In this document: positions 8,412-16,613 of the stretch, piece after piece
Layout: each line of letters opens with the position of its first letter
Position numbering within the stretch: position 1 is the stretch's first letter
Assembly (NCBI GenBank): GCA_963850255.1
Contig: CAWKLL010000048.1
Span: forward strand, 1-64,000
Direction: 5' to 3'
DNA length: 64,000 nucleotides
Source of the DNA: J054 sp963850255
Lineage (GTDB): Bacteria; Pseudomonadota; Gammaproteobacteria; Steroidobacterales; GCA-2729495
The notes under the pieces: generated by a model
Told to the model about the DNA's origin: nothing
The model's database searches: none
What the model saw: only the letters and a program-made list of their open reading frames with translations
Translations under genes and position numbers: made by a program

Positions 8412-9188
8412 ATGAGCCAGCGCGAAGCCCATATTGAAGTCCGCGACCTGACCCTGGCTTATGGTGATTTTCTGATTCAGCAGGATCTGAATTTCACCGT
8501 TTATCACGGCGATATCTTCATCATCATGGGCGGTAGCGGTTGCGGCAAAAGCACGCTATTGAAGAGCATGATCGGTTTGAAGGCGCCGGATAAGGGCGAA
8601 GTGTTCTTCTCCGGTCAGCCGTTTTGGCAAGGTTCGGTGTCAGAGCAAACTGCATTCAAGCGCCGCTTCGGCACCCTGTTCCAGAGTGGCGCCCTGTGGA
8701 GCGGTATGACCCTGGCCGAGAATGTCGGCCTGGCCCTGACCCAGTACACCGAGCTGGAGGCGGAGCAGATTCGCGAGATCTGTATCTACAAGCTCTCGCT
8801 GGTCGGTCTGGCTGGATTCGAGGACTACTATCCCAGCCAAATCTCCGGCGGCATGCACAAGCGCGCCGGCCTGGCGCGGGCTATGGCCATGGACCCGGAT
8901 ATCCTGTTTTTCGACGAGCCGTCGGCCGGCCTCGATCCGGTCAGCGCCAAATTGCTCGACGATCTGATCCTGGAGCTGCGCGATAGCCTGGAGACTACAG
9001 TGGTCATTGTCAGCCATGAACTGGCGAGTATTTACGCCATCGGCAACAATGCGGTGTTCCTGGATGCTACAAGCAAGACGCAGCTGGCCACCGGTGACCC
9101 CAACTGGCTGCGTGACCATGAGCCGAATCCAGTGGTGCAGAATTTTCTCCGCCGTGGTGAAGCCAGCCAGCAGATCGACGCCGCATGA
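8412..9188 (+). CDS. mlaF: MlaF-type ABC transporter ATP-binding protein
   Basis: 258 residues; the ATG is one base behind the permease stop. Walker A 'GGSGCGKST', Q-loop in 'GTLFQSGALWSGMT', signature 'ISGGMHKRAGLARAM' (the GGM variant typical of MlaF), Walker B 'DILFFDEP', D-loop 'SAGLD', and the H-switch in 'VIVSHEL'. It energises the MlaE-family permease. Its stop overlaps the start of the MCE gene by 4 bases, so the subunits are probably translated in a coupled way. A longer start inside the permease is not needed. Confidence 0.95.
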   Translation: MSQREAHIEVRDLTLAYGDFLIQQDLNFTVYHGDIFIIMGGSGCGKSTLLKSMIGLKAPDKGEVFFSGQPFWQGSVSEQTAFKRRFGTLFQSGALWSGMTLAENVGLALTQYTELEAEQIREICIYKLSLVGLAGFEDYYPSQISGGMHKRAGLARAMAMDPDILFFDEPSAGLDPVSAKLLDDLILELRDSLETTVVIVSHELASIYAIGNNAVFLDATSKTQLATGDPNWLRDHEPNPVVQNFLRRGEASQQIDAA

Positions 9189-10195
9189 GTAAAAAAACCA
9201 ATCCCACCCTTATCGGCGGTTTCGTCGTTGCAGCCGTGGTCTTGATCGCCGGGGCTTTCAGCCTGCTCGGCGGATCCGAGCTGTTCCAGCAGCGCGTGCA
9301 GTACGTCACCTATTTCGACGGCTCGGTTAAAGGTCTGCGGGTGGGTGCCAACGTGTTGTTCCGCGGGGTACGGGTCGGTTACGTCACGGACATATCCCTG
9401 GTGGGCGACGCCGATACGCTTGAATTTGTTACCCCGGTTACGATTCGTGTGCTTCCAGATACCTTGACCATCACGCGCGATGGCCGACCGCTCGGTAGAG
9501 AAGTCACCGAGACGCTGGATATGGAAGATCTCATCGCGGAGGGCTTGCGCGCCCAGCTCGGTGTGGAAAGCTTTGTCACCGGCCAGTTGCTGGTGGAGCT
9601 GGATTTTCAGCCGGATACTCAGCCCGTGTTTCGCGGCATCAATCCCGCGTACCAGGAAATTCCCAGCGTCTCCTCGAGTATTCGAGAGGTATTCAACAGC
9701 GTGCAGGGAATGTTTACCGAGTTCTCGGAGAGTATCGATGTTCGTCAGCTGGGCCGCGACCTGCAGTCGGCCATCGCCGGTGTGGACAAGCTGGCAAACT
9801 CTGAAGATCTGCGTCGCGTGATTGCCGGTCTTGATCAGCTGGTCAACTCTGACGATACCCAGGCCGTGACTGCCGATCTGCGCGCCGGCATTGAGGGGGT
9901 GCGCATTGCGGCGGCCGACACGCGCAGACTCATCAGTAATGTTGAAGACGAACTCGGACCCATCGCCGATGAACTGGGCAGTTCTCTGGAGCTTCTGGAT
10001 GGAACCCTCAGCGCCGGCCAGCAGGCACTGGTCGCTGCTACCGACCAGATTCGCGGCGATTCAGAAATTGCCGTCGAGTTGAGCCGCACTCTCGCCGAGG
10101 TGCGCGACGCCGCGCGTTCCCTGCGTGTGTTCCTCGATTATCTCGAGCAAAATCCGGAAGCCCTGTTGCGCGGCAAGCAGAAACCCAAGGATTAG
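9185..10195 (+). CDS. mlaD: MCE-domain protein, MlaD type
   Basis: 336 residues. One N-terminal membrane helix (about 10-30, 'LIGGFVVAAVVLIAGAFSLL') followed by a single MCE domain (about 38-130: 'YVTYFDGSVKGLRVGANVLFRGVRVG'-type core). A long region from about 165 to 320 has repeating hydrophobic heptads ('VDKLANSEDLRRVIAGLDQL', 'LDQLVNSDDT'), likely helical bundle or coiled coil as in MlaD/PqiB relatives. It is longer than E. coli MlaD (183), suggesting an extended periplasmic needle-like or barrel part. It is the substrate-binding membrane partner of the MlaE/F pair. Confidence 0.92.
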   Translation: MSKKTNPTLIGGFVVAAVVLIAGAFSLLGGSELFQQRVQYVTYFDGSVKGLRVGANVLFRGVRVGYVTDISLVGDADTLEFVTPVTIRVLPDTLTITRDGRPLGREVTETLDMEDLIAEGLRAQLGVESFVTGQLLVELDFQPDTQPVFRGINPAYQEIPSVSSSIREVFNSVQGMFTEFSESIDVRQLGRDLQSAIAGVDKLANSEDLRRVIAGLDQLVNSDDTQAVTADLRAGIEGVRIAAADTRRLISNVEDELGPIADELGSSLELLDGTLSAGQQALVAATDQIRGDSEIAVELSRTLAEVRDAARSLRVFLDYLEQNPEALLRGKQKPKD

Positions 10196-10197
10196 AC

Positions 10198-10807
10198 ATG
10201 CGCGTATACGACTGCCGATTCTTAAGCGTCCTGATTAGCTTGTTGCTTTGTGCCGGCTGCGCCAGTTCGCCTTCGGCGCGCTATTTCAGCCTGGAAGCCA
10301 TGCCTGTTAGCGGCGGAAATGCCGATGGCAGGCGCCTGGTCGGCATCGGTCCGGTCGGCATGGCCCGATATCTGAAACGCCCGCAGATGGTCACGCGCGG
10401 GGCTAATAATGAAATGCTGCTGGATGAATTTAGTCGCTGGGCTGAGCCCCTGGACGACGTGTTGCCACGCGTGCTTACCAGCGACCTCGCGGCCTTGCTG
10501 CCGCAGATCAGTTTCGTGCAGCTCCCAACTGATCAGCAGCTTGCGACCGGAATATCGTGTGCTGATAGGGATCAAGCGCTTTGATGTCGATCTGTCCGGC
10601 CAGGCCGTGCTCGACGTGCAATGGGGTGTGGATAGTGACCAGCAGCTGATACTGGGCCTGCGCCGTGATCGCTACAGCGAGTCAGTGAGCAAGCCGAATG
10701 ACGTCGGCAGCCAGGTCGATGCCTTGCGGCGAAGCCTGGAGGCCTTTGCGCGTGACGTTGCCGCGGCCGTTGCGGAGCTGCTGGCGCAGCCGCCGCCGGC
10801 AAGCTGA
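10198..10807 (+). pseudogene. ABC-transport auxiliary lipoprotein, PqiC/DUF330 type, frameshifted
   Basis: Starts 2 bases behind the MCE gene. Lipoprotein signal 'LLLCAGCASS', then 'ARYFSLEAMP', 'GIGPVGMARYLKRPQMVTR' and 'FSRWAEPLDDVLPRVL', typical of PqiC-like lipoproteins that assist MCE transporters in the periplasm. The first frame fails after 'PTDQQ' (about 10540) and stops at 10584. The +1 frame continues smoothly as 'LRPEYRVLIGIKRFDVDL' to a stop at 10807, restoring the usual length of about 200 residues. One extra base, probably the C at 10540, explains it. I judge a sequencing insertion more likely than a dead gene because both halves are well conserved. Confidence 0.82.
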
Positions 10808-10818
10808 AAGTACGCCAC

Positions 10819-12040
10819 ATGTCGCGGGACTTTGACCTGGTGATATTCGGTGCCAGCGGCTTTGTCGGTCGGCTGGTGGTCGAGGAAATGCGCCGGCGTC
10901 TGGGCGATAGTGAGCTGCGCTGGGCCATTGCCGGCCGCGATGCCGCGCGCCTGGAAGCCCTGCGCGCCGAGTTGGGCTTAACAGCTTTGCCCATTCTGCT
11001 GGCCGGCGCGGACGATACCCAATCGCTACAAAAACTGGCCGCCCGCAGCCGGGTTATTTGCACCACCGTGGGTCCCTATGCACGACTGGGCAGCGAATTG
11101 CTTGGCGCTTGTGCTCAGGCCGGCACTCACTACTGCGATATTACCGGCGAAGTGCACTGGGTTCGGGCGATGCTTGATGCGCACGCCGAGCATGCCAGCG
11201 ATAGCGGCGCGCGACTGGTGCATTGCTGTGGTTTCGATTCCATTCCCTCTGACCTGGGTTGCCTGATGCTGCAGCAGGCAATGCAGGCGCGGCATGGCAG
11301 TCGTTGCCGCGAGATTCGCTTTATTCTGCGCAAGGCACGCGGAGGCTTCAGCGGCGGTACGGTCGCCAGCCTGCTGAACCTGGTCGAGGCGGCGCGCAAT
11401 GACCGCGCGCTGCGTAGATTGTTAGCCGATCCCTATGCACTGTGCCCGGCGGATGCGCACCGCGGGCCCGGTCCGGCCGACCCGTCTTCGGCGCGTTGGG
11501 ACGAACTTGCGCAAAGCTGGACAGCGCCGTTCCTGATGGGCCCGGTCAACTCACGTATCGTCCATCGCAGCAATGCGCTGCTGGGTGACGCCTACGGCGC
11601 GGATTTCCGTATACAGCGAAGTGGTCAGCACCGGCCGCGGTCTGCGTGGTCGCCTCACAGCCAGCGCATTGGCGGGCGGACTTAAGGCCTTTGTGGCCGC
11701 CGCCGCCATGGGCCCGACGCGGCGCCTGATGCAGCGACATTTTCTGCCGGCGCCGGGCGAGGGGCCTTCGGCCAGCCAGCGCGAGGCCGGCAATTTCGAT
11801 ATCCGTTTCATTGGCCTGGCCGAGGATGGTCAGCGCCTTGACGCGCGCGTCACCGGCGACCGCGATCCGGGTTATGGCGCCACTGCGCGTATGCTTGCGG
11901 AGTGCGCGCTCAGCCTGGCCAGGGATGAGGTTCGCGATGGCGTCGTTGGCGGTTCCTGGACCCCGGCCAGTTGTTTTGGCACCGCCCTCATCGAGCGCTT
12001 GCAGGCCGAGGCCGGCATGCGTTTTAGCATCGACGACTAG
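10819..12040 (+). pseudogene. Saccharopine dehydrogenase-like / trans-acting enoyl reductase family protein, frameshifted
   Basis: N-terminal Rossmann motif 'DLVIFGASGFVGRLVVEEM', then 'WAIAGRDAARLEALR', 'VICTTVGPYARLGSELL', 'YCDITGE' and 'CCGFDSIPSDLG' identify the saccharopine-dehydrogenase-like family that includes mycobacterial trans-acting enoyl reductase. The frame breaks at about 11611: '...YGADFR' is followed in the +1 frame by 'YSEVVSTGRGLRGRL', running to 12040. Deleting the single A at 11611 restores an open frame of about 406 codons, the normal family size. The role here is unknown; relatives reduce lipid intermediates. It lies 11 bases behind the lipid-transport operon and may belong to it. 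Confidence 0.82.
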
Positions 12041-12050
12041 CGCTTCGCGG

Positions 12051-12545
12051 TTATTTTTGCTCCGGCCGCAGTCCGTCGTCGTCCTGATCCCATTCGATCA
12101 GGTTAATCAGCACACCGTCGGGATCGCGGAAAGTCATTTCGCGCTGACGCGCCTGGCCGTCCACCACCAGCATTAACGGCGGACACAAGATCGGCAGCTT
12201 CTGCTGTTCCAGCGCAGAGCGTACCTGGTCGAGATCCGCGTGATAGAAAACCAGGCAGGTTTCGCCTTGGTTAATCCGCTGGCTGTCCAGCTTTACCGGT
12301 GTCGGCCTGGGCGCGCTGATTTCGAACAGGCCGAGCATGCCCCAGGCGGGGCCGGGTGCTTTAAGAATGCAGGCGCGTGTCAGGCTGCCGGCCGGCATGC
12401 CCAACAGCTGGTGAGCATTGCCGTCACTCAGTTCACCGGCATACCAGGTCTCATCCAGGCCCAGTACCTCGCGGTAGAACTGTGTGGAGCGTTCCAGGTC
12501 AGCGACCATCAGCGCGCTGCGCACCATCGGGCTAATCATGGCCAT
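12051..12545 (-). CDS. VOC (glyoxalase/bleomycin-resistance fold) family protein
   Basis: 164 residues with two beta-alpha-beta-beta-beta modules. 'MVRSALMVADLERSTQFYREVLGLDE' opens the first and 'QREMTFRDPDGVLINLIEWD' closes the second. The glutamate in the last motif is a usual metal ligand. The family covers lyases, dioxygenases and binding proteins, so no substrate can be assigned. It is convergent with the frameshifted reductase gene (10 bases between stops). Confidence 0.8.
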   Translation of the reverse strand: MAMISPMVRSALMVADLERSTQFYREVLGLDETWYAGELSDGNAHQLLGMPAGSLTRACILKAPGPAWGMLGLFEISAPRPTPVKLDSQRINQGETCLVFYHADLDQVRSALEQQKLPILCPPLMLVVDGQARQREMTFRDPDGVLINLIEWDQDDDGLRPEQK

Positions 12546-12677
12546 ATCTGCAAGTCCTTCTCTATTTGCGGCATTGTATGCCGACTGCGTCGGGCGTCAT
12601 TCGCCGGTGTACCCGACATGCGCCTGGGCGGACTGCTGTCCGGCCCGATATAATGCTCGGTAAATCAGGAGAAAAAT

Positions 12678-12890
12678 ATGCGCAGAATCGCAATCACTGT
12701 GGCCCTGGCCGCCCTGTTTGTCAGTCCGCAGGTGTTGGCAGGGTCCCACAAAGGGGCCGAGCAGAAACCCCAGGTACGGGTTGCGGGCCAGACCATGATG
12801 GAGCATGCACGGTCCAGTCGCAGCAACGCAGAATGGGCCAAGAAGCGTCCCAACTACGCAGCGCTAAAACCCGGTAAGCGCGCCGAGTAG
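12678..12890 (+). CDS. Small secreted basic protein
   Basis: 70 residues after a strong ribosome site (CAGGAGAAAAAT before ATG). Residues 1-21 are a signal peptide ending VLA-G. The mature 49 residues are Lys/Arg-rich ('SRSNAEWAKKRPNYAALKPGKR') with no cysteine and no known domain. It stands alone between two leftward genes. Real by signal peptide and ribosome site; function unknown. Confidence 0.6.
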   Translation: MRRIAITVALAALFVSPQVLAGSHKGAEQKPQVRVAGQTMMEHARSSRSNAEWAKKRPNYAALKPGKRAE

Positions 12891-12908
12891 TCTTATCCGT
12901 CGCAAGCG

Positions 12909-13571
12909 CTAGTCCGGACCGGATTCCGGCGGGATATCGGCCAGGGTAAGGCCATTTCTGTACAGGTATTCGATGGCCTGTCCCATCTGTTGCGCGGTCA
13001 GTTCCAGCTTGCGCCGCACGGCCCATTTGCCGATGACCGCTGGAATCCAGAAGTCCGGCTGCATGGCTGCGCTGAATCGAATTCGCGTGCCGCCCTTTTC
13101 GTCCCTGAGTTGCCACTCGGTTTTGTATGACTTGAAGTCGCTGCGCTCGGCAATGACTTCGGTGCGGAACAAGCTGGGCGGTTCCGCATGGATACGTTCC
13201 ACGCGTTCGAAGGACCGACAATAAAACCACACACAGCTGTCGATGCGGGTATAGCCCAGGCGCGCTTGTTCAGGGTCGCTTGCTTCTGGTTCCAGGAAGT
13301 GCGATTCAGCAATTCCGCCGGTCAGGCGGTGGAAATTGTCGAAGTCCATCAATACGCCATGAATGAACTCGGGTGGCGCGGCAATGCTGCTATCCGCTAA
13401 TAAAAAATACTGGCTATCGCGCTGATCAACGAAAAGTTCGTGGATCTCGACGCTGCGCGCAGGGCCGGTGATGAACAGCAGGCCGGCTACTGCGAGCAGC
13501 AAAGTGCCTTGGTGCAGGTGCAAGACCGGATCAGCCGCTGCCGCGCGTCCTCGTGTTTCCGGGTCGCGCAT
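12909..13571 (-). CDS. SRPBCC (START-like) family protein
   Basis: 220 residues from the ATG at 13571 (a TTG 18 bases earlier is possible). An N-terminal hydrophobic segment (about 22-40) suggests a signal peptide or anchor. The rest has the helix-grip pattern of polyketide-cyclase/START-like proteins: 'IAAPPEFIHGVLMDFDNFHRLTGGI', beta strands through 'YKTEWQLRDEKGGTRIRFSAAM', and a C-terminal long helix with 'RRKLELTAQQMGQAIEYL'. It binds a hydrophobic ligand in relatives. It overlaps the end of rimK by 41 bases and is the last gene of the rimB/AstE-like/rimK operon. Confidence 0.75.
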   Translation of the reverse strand: MRDPETRGRAAAADPVLHLHQGTLLLAVAGLLFITGPARSVEIHELFVDQRDSQYFLLADSSIAAPPEFIHGVLMDFDNFHRLTGGIAESHFLEPEASDPEQARLGYTRIDSCVWFYCRSFERVERIHAEPPSLFRTEVIAERSDFKSYKTEWQLRDEKGGTRIRFSAAMQPDFWIPAVIGKWAVRRKLELTAQQMGQAIEYLYRNGLTLADIPPESGPD

Positions 13572-14436
13572 GCTTTTCAATGTAGGCAATGATCTTTTCG
13601 CCGATGTCTATTCCGGTGGCGTTTTCTACGCCCTCCAGACCCGGCGATGAATTGACCTCCATGACCACCGGACCGTGATTCGAACGCAGCAAATCCACGC
13701 CGGCGAGGTTGAGGCCCATGATTTTCGCCGCGCGCACCGCCGTTGAGCGCTCCTCGGGCGTAATCTTGACCAGTTCTGCACTGCCGCCGCGGTGCAGATT
13801 AGAGCGGAATTCGCCGTCTTTCGCCTGGCGCTTCATGGTCGCGATGACCTTGTCGCCGACTACAAATACGCGAATATCGGCCCCGCCTGCTTCCTTGATG
13901 AATTCCTGTACCAGGAAGTTTGCGTCCAGGCCGCGAAAGGCTTCAATGACGCTCTCCGCCGCTTTTGGGGTCTCGGCCAGTACCACGCCGACCCCCTGAG
14001 TGCCTTCCAGCAGCTTGATGACCACGGGGGCGCCACCTACCTGGGTCAGCAGGTCGTCGGTGTCGCGCGGCGAGTTGGCGATGCCGGTAACCGGCAGGCC
14101 GATGCCTTTGCGTGACAACAGTTGCATGGCGCGCAGCTTATCGCGCGAGCGGGTAATGGCGACGGACTCATTGAGGCAATAGACACCCATCATTTCGAAC
14201 TGCCGCACAACCGCGGTGCCATAGAAAGTAACCGACGCACCAATGCGCGGAATAATGGCATCGAAATCCTTTAATTCCTTGCCATCCAGGTGCGCCGCCG
14301 GGCGATGCGTCGCGATATTCATGTAAACGCGCTTGTGATTGATGATCTGCACTTCGTGGCCACGTTTCAGCGCAGATTCCTCCAGACGCTTGGTGGAATA
14401 GAGATTTCGATTCGTTGAGAGAATGCCGATTTTCAT
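13531..14436 (-). CDS. rimK: RimK-type ATP-grasp glutamate ligase
   Basis: 301 residues, full length. 'MKIGILSTNRNLYSTKRL' opens the pre-ATP-grasp domain. 'AITRSRDKLRAMQLL' and 'PVVIKLLEGTQGVGVVLAE' form the ATP-binding core, 'FIKEAGGADIRVFVVGDKV' carries substrate and metal contacts, and 'GPVVMEVNSSPGLEGVE' holds the Mg-binding Glu/Asn. E. coli RimK adds glutamates to the C-terminus of ribosomal protein S6 and makes poly-alpha-glutamate. The genes upstream encode an AstE-like carboxypeptidase and a retropepsin-like RimB, which suggests a write-and-trim pathway. Confidence 0.95.
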   Translation of the reverse strand: MKIGILSTNRNLYSTKRLEESALKRGHEVQIINHKRVYMNIATHRPAAHLDGKELKDFDAIIPRIGASVTFYGTAVVRQFEMMGVYCLNESVAITRSRDKLRAMQLLSRKGIGLPVTGIANSPRDTDDLLTQVGGAPVVIKLLEGTQGVGVVLAETPKAAESVIEAFRGLDANFLVQEFIKEAGGADIRVFVVGDKVIATMKRQAKDGEFRSNLHRGGSAELVKITPEERSTAVRAAKIMGLNLAGVDLLRSNHGPVVMEVNSSPGLEGVENATGIDIGEKIIAYIEKHARPGNTRTRGSG

Positions 14437-14459
14437 TAGCGTGAGTTCCGAGTGCGCAT

Positions 14460-15497
14460 TTAGCGCGTTTGTATATCAGGCTTGTACTCTGCCTGAAACT
14501 CTTCGACAATGCTTTCCGCCTCGGTCATGCTTTCGAAAGCGGCAATGTGCATGAGGGCATCGCCCTCGTGATGCAGTGGCAAATTGCTGCGGCCTATGAC
14601 GAGCCCCGGAAATTCCGCATTCAGGCCGGTCTCGCTGTCGCCGAACGGATCGCTGATGGTGGCGATCAGGTCGCCCTTGCGCACGCGCTGGCCCAGCTTG
14701 GCGTGCTGCCGGACGATCCCGCTGGTGGGCGCGCGCAGCCAGCGCGTCTCGCGTGCTACGACTGATACCAAGGGCGCGCGTGGATTCTTGGCTGGCGCCA
14801 GCATGCCCATACTTCTCATGCAATTGAGAATACCGCGCACCCCGCTGCGAATTGCGACTTCGTCGAATCTGAGGGCCTCGCCCGCTTCATAGAGCAGCAT
14901 GGTTACGCCCGCTTCCGCAGCAGCTGCCCGCAGTGAGCCGTCCAGCAGGTTGGCGTCAATAATCACCGGCGCCCCAAATGCTTCCGCCAGAGCCCGGGTT
15001 TTATCATCGCTGAGATTGGCGCGTATCTGCGGCAGGTTCGCCCGATGAATGGCGCCGGTATGCAGGTCGATTCCGCAATCGGCCTGACTGAGAATTTCAC
15101 TGGAAAACTTATGCGCCAGGCGCGCTGCAATGGATCCACGCTCTCGACCCGGGAACGATCGGTTCAGGTCCCGGCGATCTGGCAAATAACGTGACAGGTC
15201 GAGAAAGCCGTGCACATTGACAATGGGCACCGCGATCAAGGCGCCGCGCAGGGCGCGCAGACTGCGCATTCGCAGCACACGACGAATGATCTCCACCCCG
15301 TTGAGCTCGTCACCGTGCACCGCTGCAGAAATAAACAAGGTCGGGCCAGGGCGCCGACCATTGATTACCTGTACGGGCATCGACAGCTTGGTATGCGTAT
15401 AGAGATCCGCCACCGGGAGTTCCAGGCCGCGACGTTCGCCAGGCAAAACTTCCATATCACCGATGCGAATTGACACGTTGCTTGGGGCTGCGTTCAT
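14460..15497 (-). CDS. Succinylglutamate desuccinylase/aspartoacylase family metallohydrolase
   Basis: 345 residues from the ATG at 15497, which overlaps the rimB stop by 4 bases (ATGA). Zinc carboxypeptidase-like core: 'FISAAVHGDELNGVEI' gives the His and Glu ligands, 'IDLHTGAIHRANLPQIR' the second His and substrate Arg, and 'MLLYEAGEAL' the catalytic Glu. The C-terminal beta domain 'SGIVRQHAKLGQRVRKGDLIATI' resembles a biotinyl/lipoyl-like cap. Proteins of this branch next to rimK are thought to remove amino-acid caps or glutamyl groups; that role is inferred from context. The gap to rimK is 23 bases. Confidence 0.9.
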   Translation of the reverse strand: MNAAPSNVSIRIGDMEVLPGERRGLELPVADLYTHTKLSMPVQVINGRRPGPTLFISAAVHGDELNGVEIIRRVLRMRSLRALRGALIAVPIVNVHGFLDLSRYLPDRRDLNRSFPGRERGSIAARLAHKFSSEILSQADCGIDLHTGAIHRANLPQIRANLSDDKTRALAEAFGAPVIIDANLLDGSLRAAAAEAGVTMLLYEAGEALRFDEVAIRSGVRGILNCMRSMGMLAPAKNPRAPLVSVVARETRWLRAPTSGIVRQHAKLGQRVRKGDLIATISDPFGDSETGLNAEFPGLVIGRSNLPLHHEGDALMHIAAFESMTEAESIVEEFQAEYKPDIQTR

Positions 15498-15952
15498 GCT
15501 GATTTCCGGGTCTTGCGACGCTTGCCCAACAGATAAGATTTGCCGGGATCCACGACAATCCTGCCGCGCATCGCCGTGCGCCCCAGCAGCATGCGAAAGC
15601 GCATGTTGTCGCGTGCTGTCAGGGTGAGTTCTATGGGCCAGCATTGCCCGCCCATTTCGATATCCGTGCTGATGATTATGCGTTGCTCGCGATGGCCGCC
15701 GGAATCCGTGACCAGGCGCCGGTCAACAATCGGCGCGCTGCACTCGCTGACTTCCTCGACGGAGTACTGATTCGGGTGCAGGCTGAAGCGCACCCATTCC
15801 TGTCCGGCTCGTTCAAAGCTTTCCAGGCTGAAAGCATGAAGCGTTGAAGTCCTGGCGCCGGTGTCTACCTTGGCCTTTATACGGTCGATACCCAGCTGCG
15901 GCAGAGCAAGCCACTCGCGCCAGCCGACGGTTGTCAAAATTTTGTCGGTCAT
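15494..15952 (-). CDS. rimB: RimB-like retropepsin-type protease (ATP-dependent zinc protease family)
   Basis: 152 residues, family size. 'KAKVDTGARTSTLHA' carries the D-T-G-A active-site motif of retropepsin-like aspartic proteases, and 'RMLLGRTAMRGRIVVDPGKSYL' is the conserved C-terminal block of this family (older name: ATP-dependent zinc protease). In Pseudomonas rimB forms an operon with rimK. Here it is the first gene of rimB / AstE-like / rimK / SRPBCC. A ribosome site (GGAAGGAAGGGG) precedes the ATG. Confidence 0.9.
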   Translation of the reverse strand: MTDKILTTVGWREWLALPQLGIDRIKAKVDTGARTSTLHAFSLESFERAGQEWVRFSLHPNQYSVEEVSECSAPIVDRRLVTDSGGHREQRIIISTDIEMGGQCWPIELTLTARDNMRFRMLLGRTAMRGRIVVDPGKSYLLGKRRKTRKSA

Positions 15953-16012
15953 GGCTTAGATCCCCTTCCTTCCTGCATTATGCCGAAAGCAAGGGGTTTA
16001 AAAGTATCTCAT

Positions 16013-16225
16013 TCAGCTTGGCAGTTTGCTCAGCTTGGAACGACGCTTGCTGTCCCGTTTATCCATGAATCGTGGCTTGGGTTCGCGCTCGGGAAATCTT
16101 GATCGCTTCTGCCGAACAGGTGCCGGCGATCCGGCGATGAATTCGTCTGGGGCGTCAGCATCCGTGTCCAGGCCGGACCACCGCCAGCGTCCGCCGGAGG
16201 CAGCACCATAGTCGTTAATAGTCAT
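16013..16225 (-). CDS. Small basic protein of unknown function
   Basis: 70 residues from the ATG at 16225, set 8 bases inside the end of no other frame but just before the stop of the PA3496-like gene on the same strand. The first half contains 'MTINDYGAASGGRWRW', the second is strongly basic ('RQKRSRF', 'DKRDSKRRSKLSKL'). No family recognised. A basic tail of this kind would suit nucleic-acid or ribosome contact, but that is a guess. The close coupling to the gene before it is the main reason to believe it. Confidence 0.4.
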   Translation of the reverse strand: MTINDYGAASGGRWRWSGLDTDADAPDEFIAGSPAPVRQKRSRFPEREPKPRFMDKRDSKRRSKLSKLPS

Positions 16226-16421
16226 ATTCGTCAAAGTCGGCCAACGAGCGGCGCAACAGGGATTGTTCACGAGCCTGTTCAACCATTCGCCAGCTAATCC
16301 TGGGTTTCAGACCAGTCTTGGTAAAGATTTGGGTGTCGTCTTCATCAATCTGTTCGAGATCGTCGCTATCAAGATCATCGAAACTGTCCAGGGCCATACT
16401 GTTCTGCGTTTTCTTAGCCAT
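16215..16421 (-). CDS. PA3496-like small acidic protein
   Basis: 68 residues. The acidic N-terminal half ('SFDDLDSDDLEQIDEDD') is followed by 'RISWRMVEQAREQSLLRRSLADFDEYDY', which resembles the C-terminal block of the PA3496 family (putative envelope integrity proteins of Gammaproteobacteria). It lies divergent to the marR gene across a 192-base spacer that holds paired palindromes. No biochemical role is established. Confidence 0.6.
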   Translation of the reverse strand: MAKKTQNSMALDSFDDLDSDDLEQIDEDDTQIFTKTGLKPRISWRMVEQAREQSLLRRSLADFDEYDY

Positions 16422-16562
16422 CTATCCATGCTCCCTTCTTAGACTGCTTGCGGCTGATTTCTTTGGCGCCGCAGCTTTGCCTTGCCACTGAGTTCACACC
16501 AGGCGGCGGCATTTATGGTGCTGGCCAGGCGCCTCTTTTGGCCGAAGATAGTCGAAAAAACC

Positions 16563-16587
16563 TTGATGTCAAGAGGTTCGATATCAA
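16563..16587. promoter_or_regulatory. Paired palindromic operator candidates upstream of marR
   Basis: TTGATGTCAA (16563-16572) and TCGATATCAA (16578-16587) are near-palindromes whose centres lie 15 bases apart, about 30-50 bases before the marR start. MarR-type regulators commonly bind short palindromes of this shape in their own promoter, so autoregulation, and control of the divergent PA3496-like gene, is likely. This is inferred from sequence only. Confidence 0.45.
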
Positions 16588-16613
16588 AATAGTTACCCGT
16601 TAGACTAAGCCCC

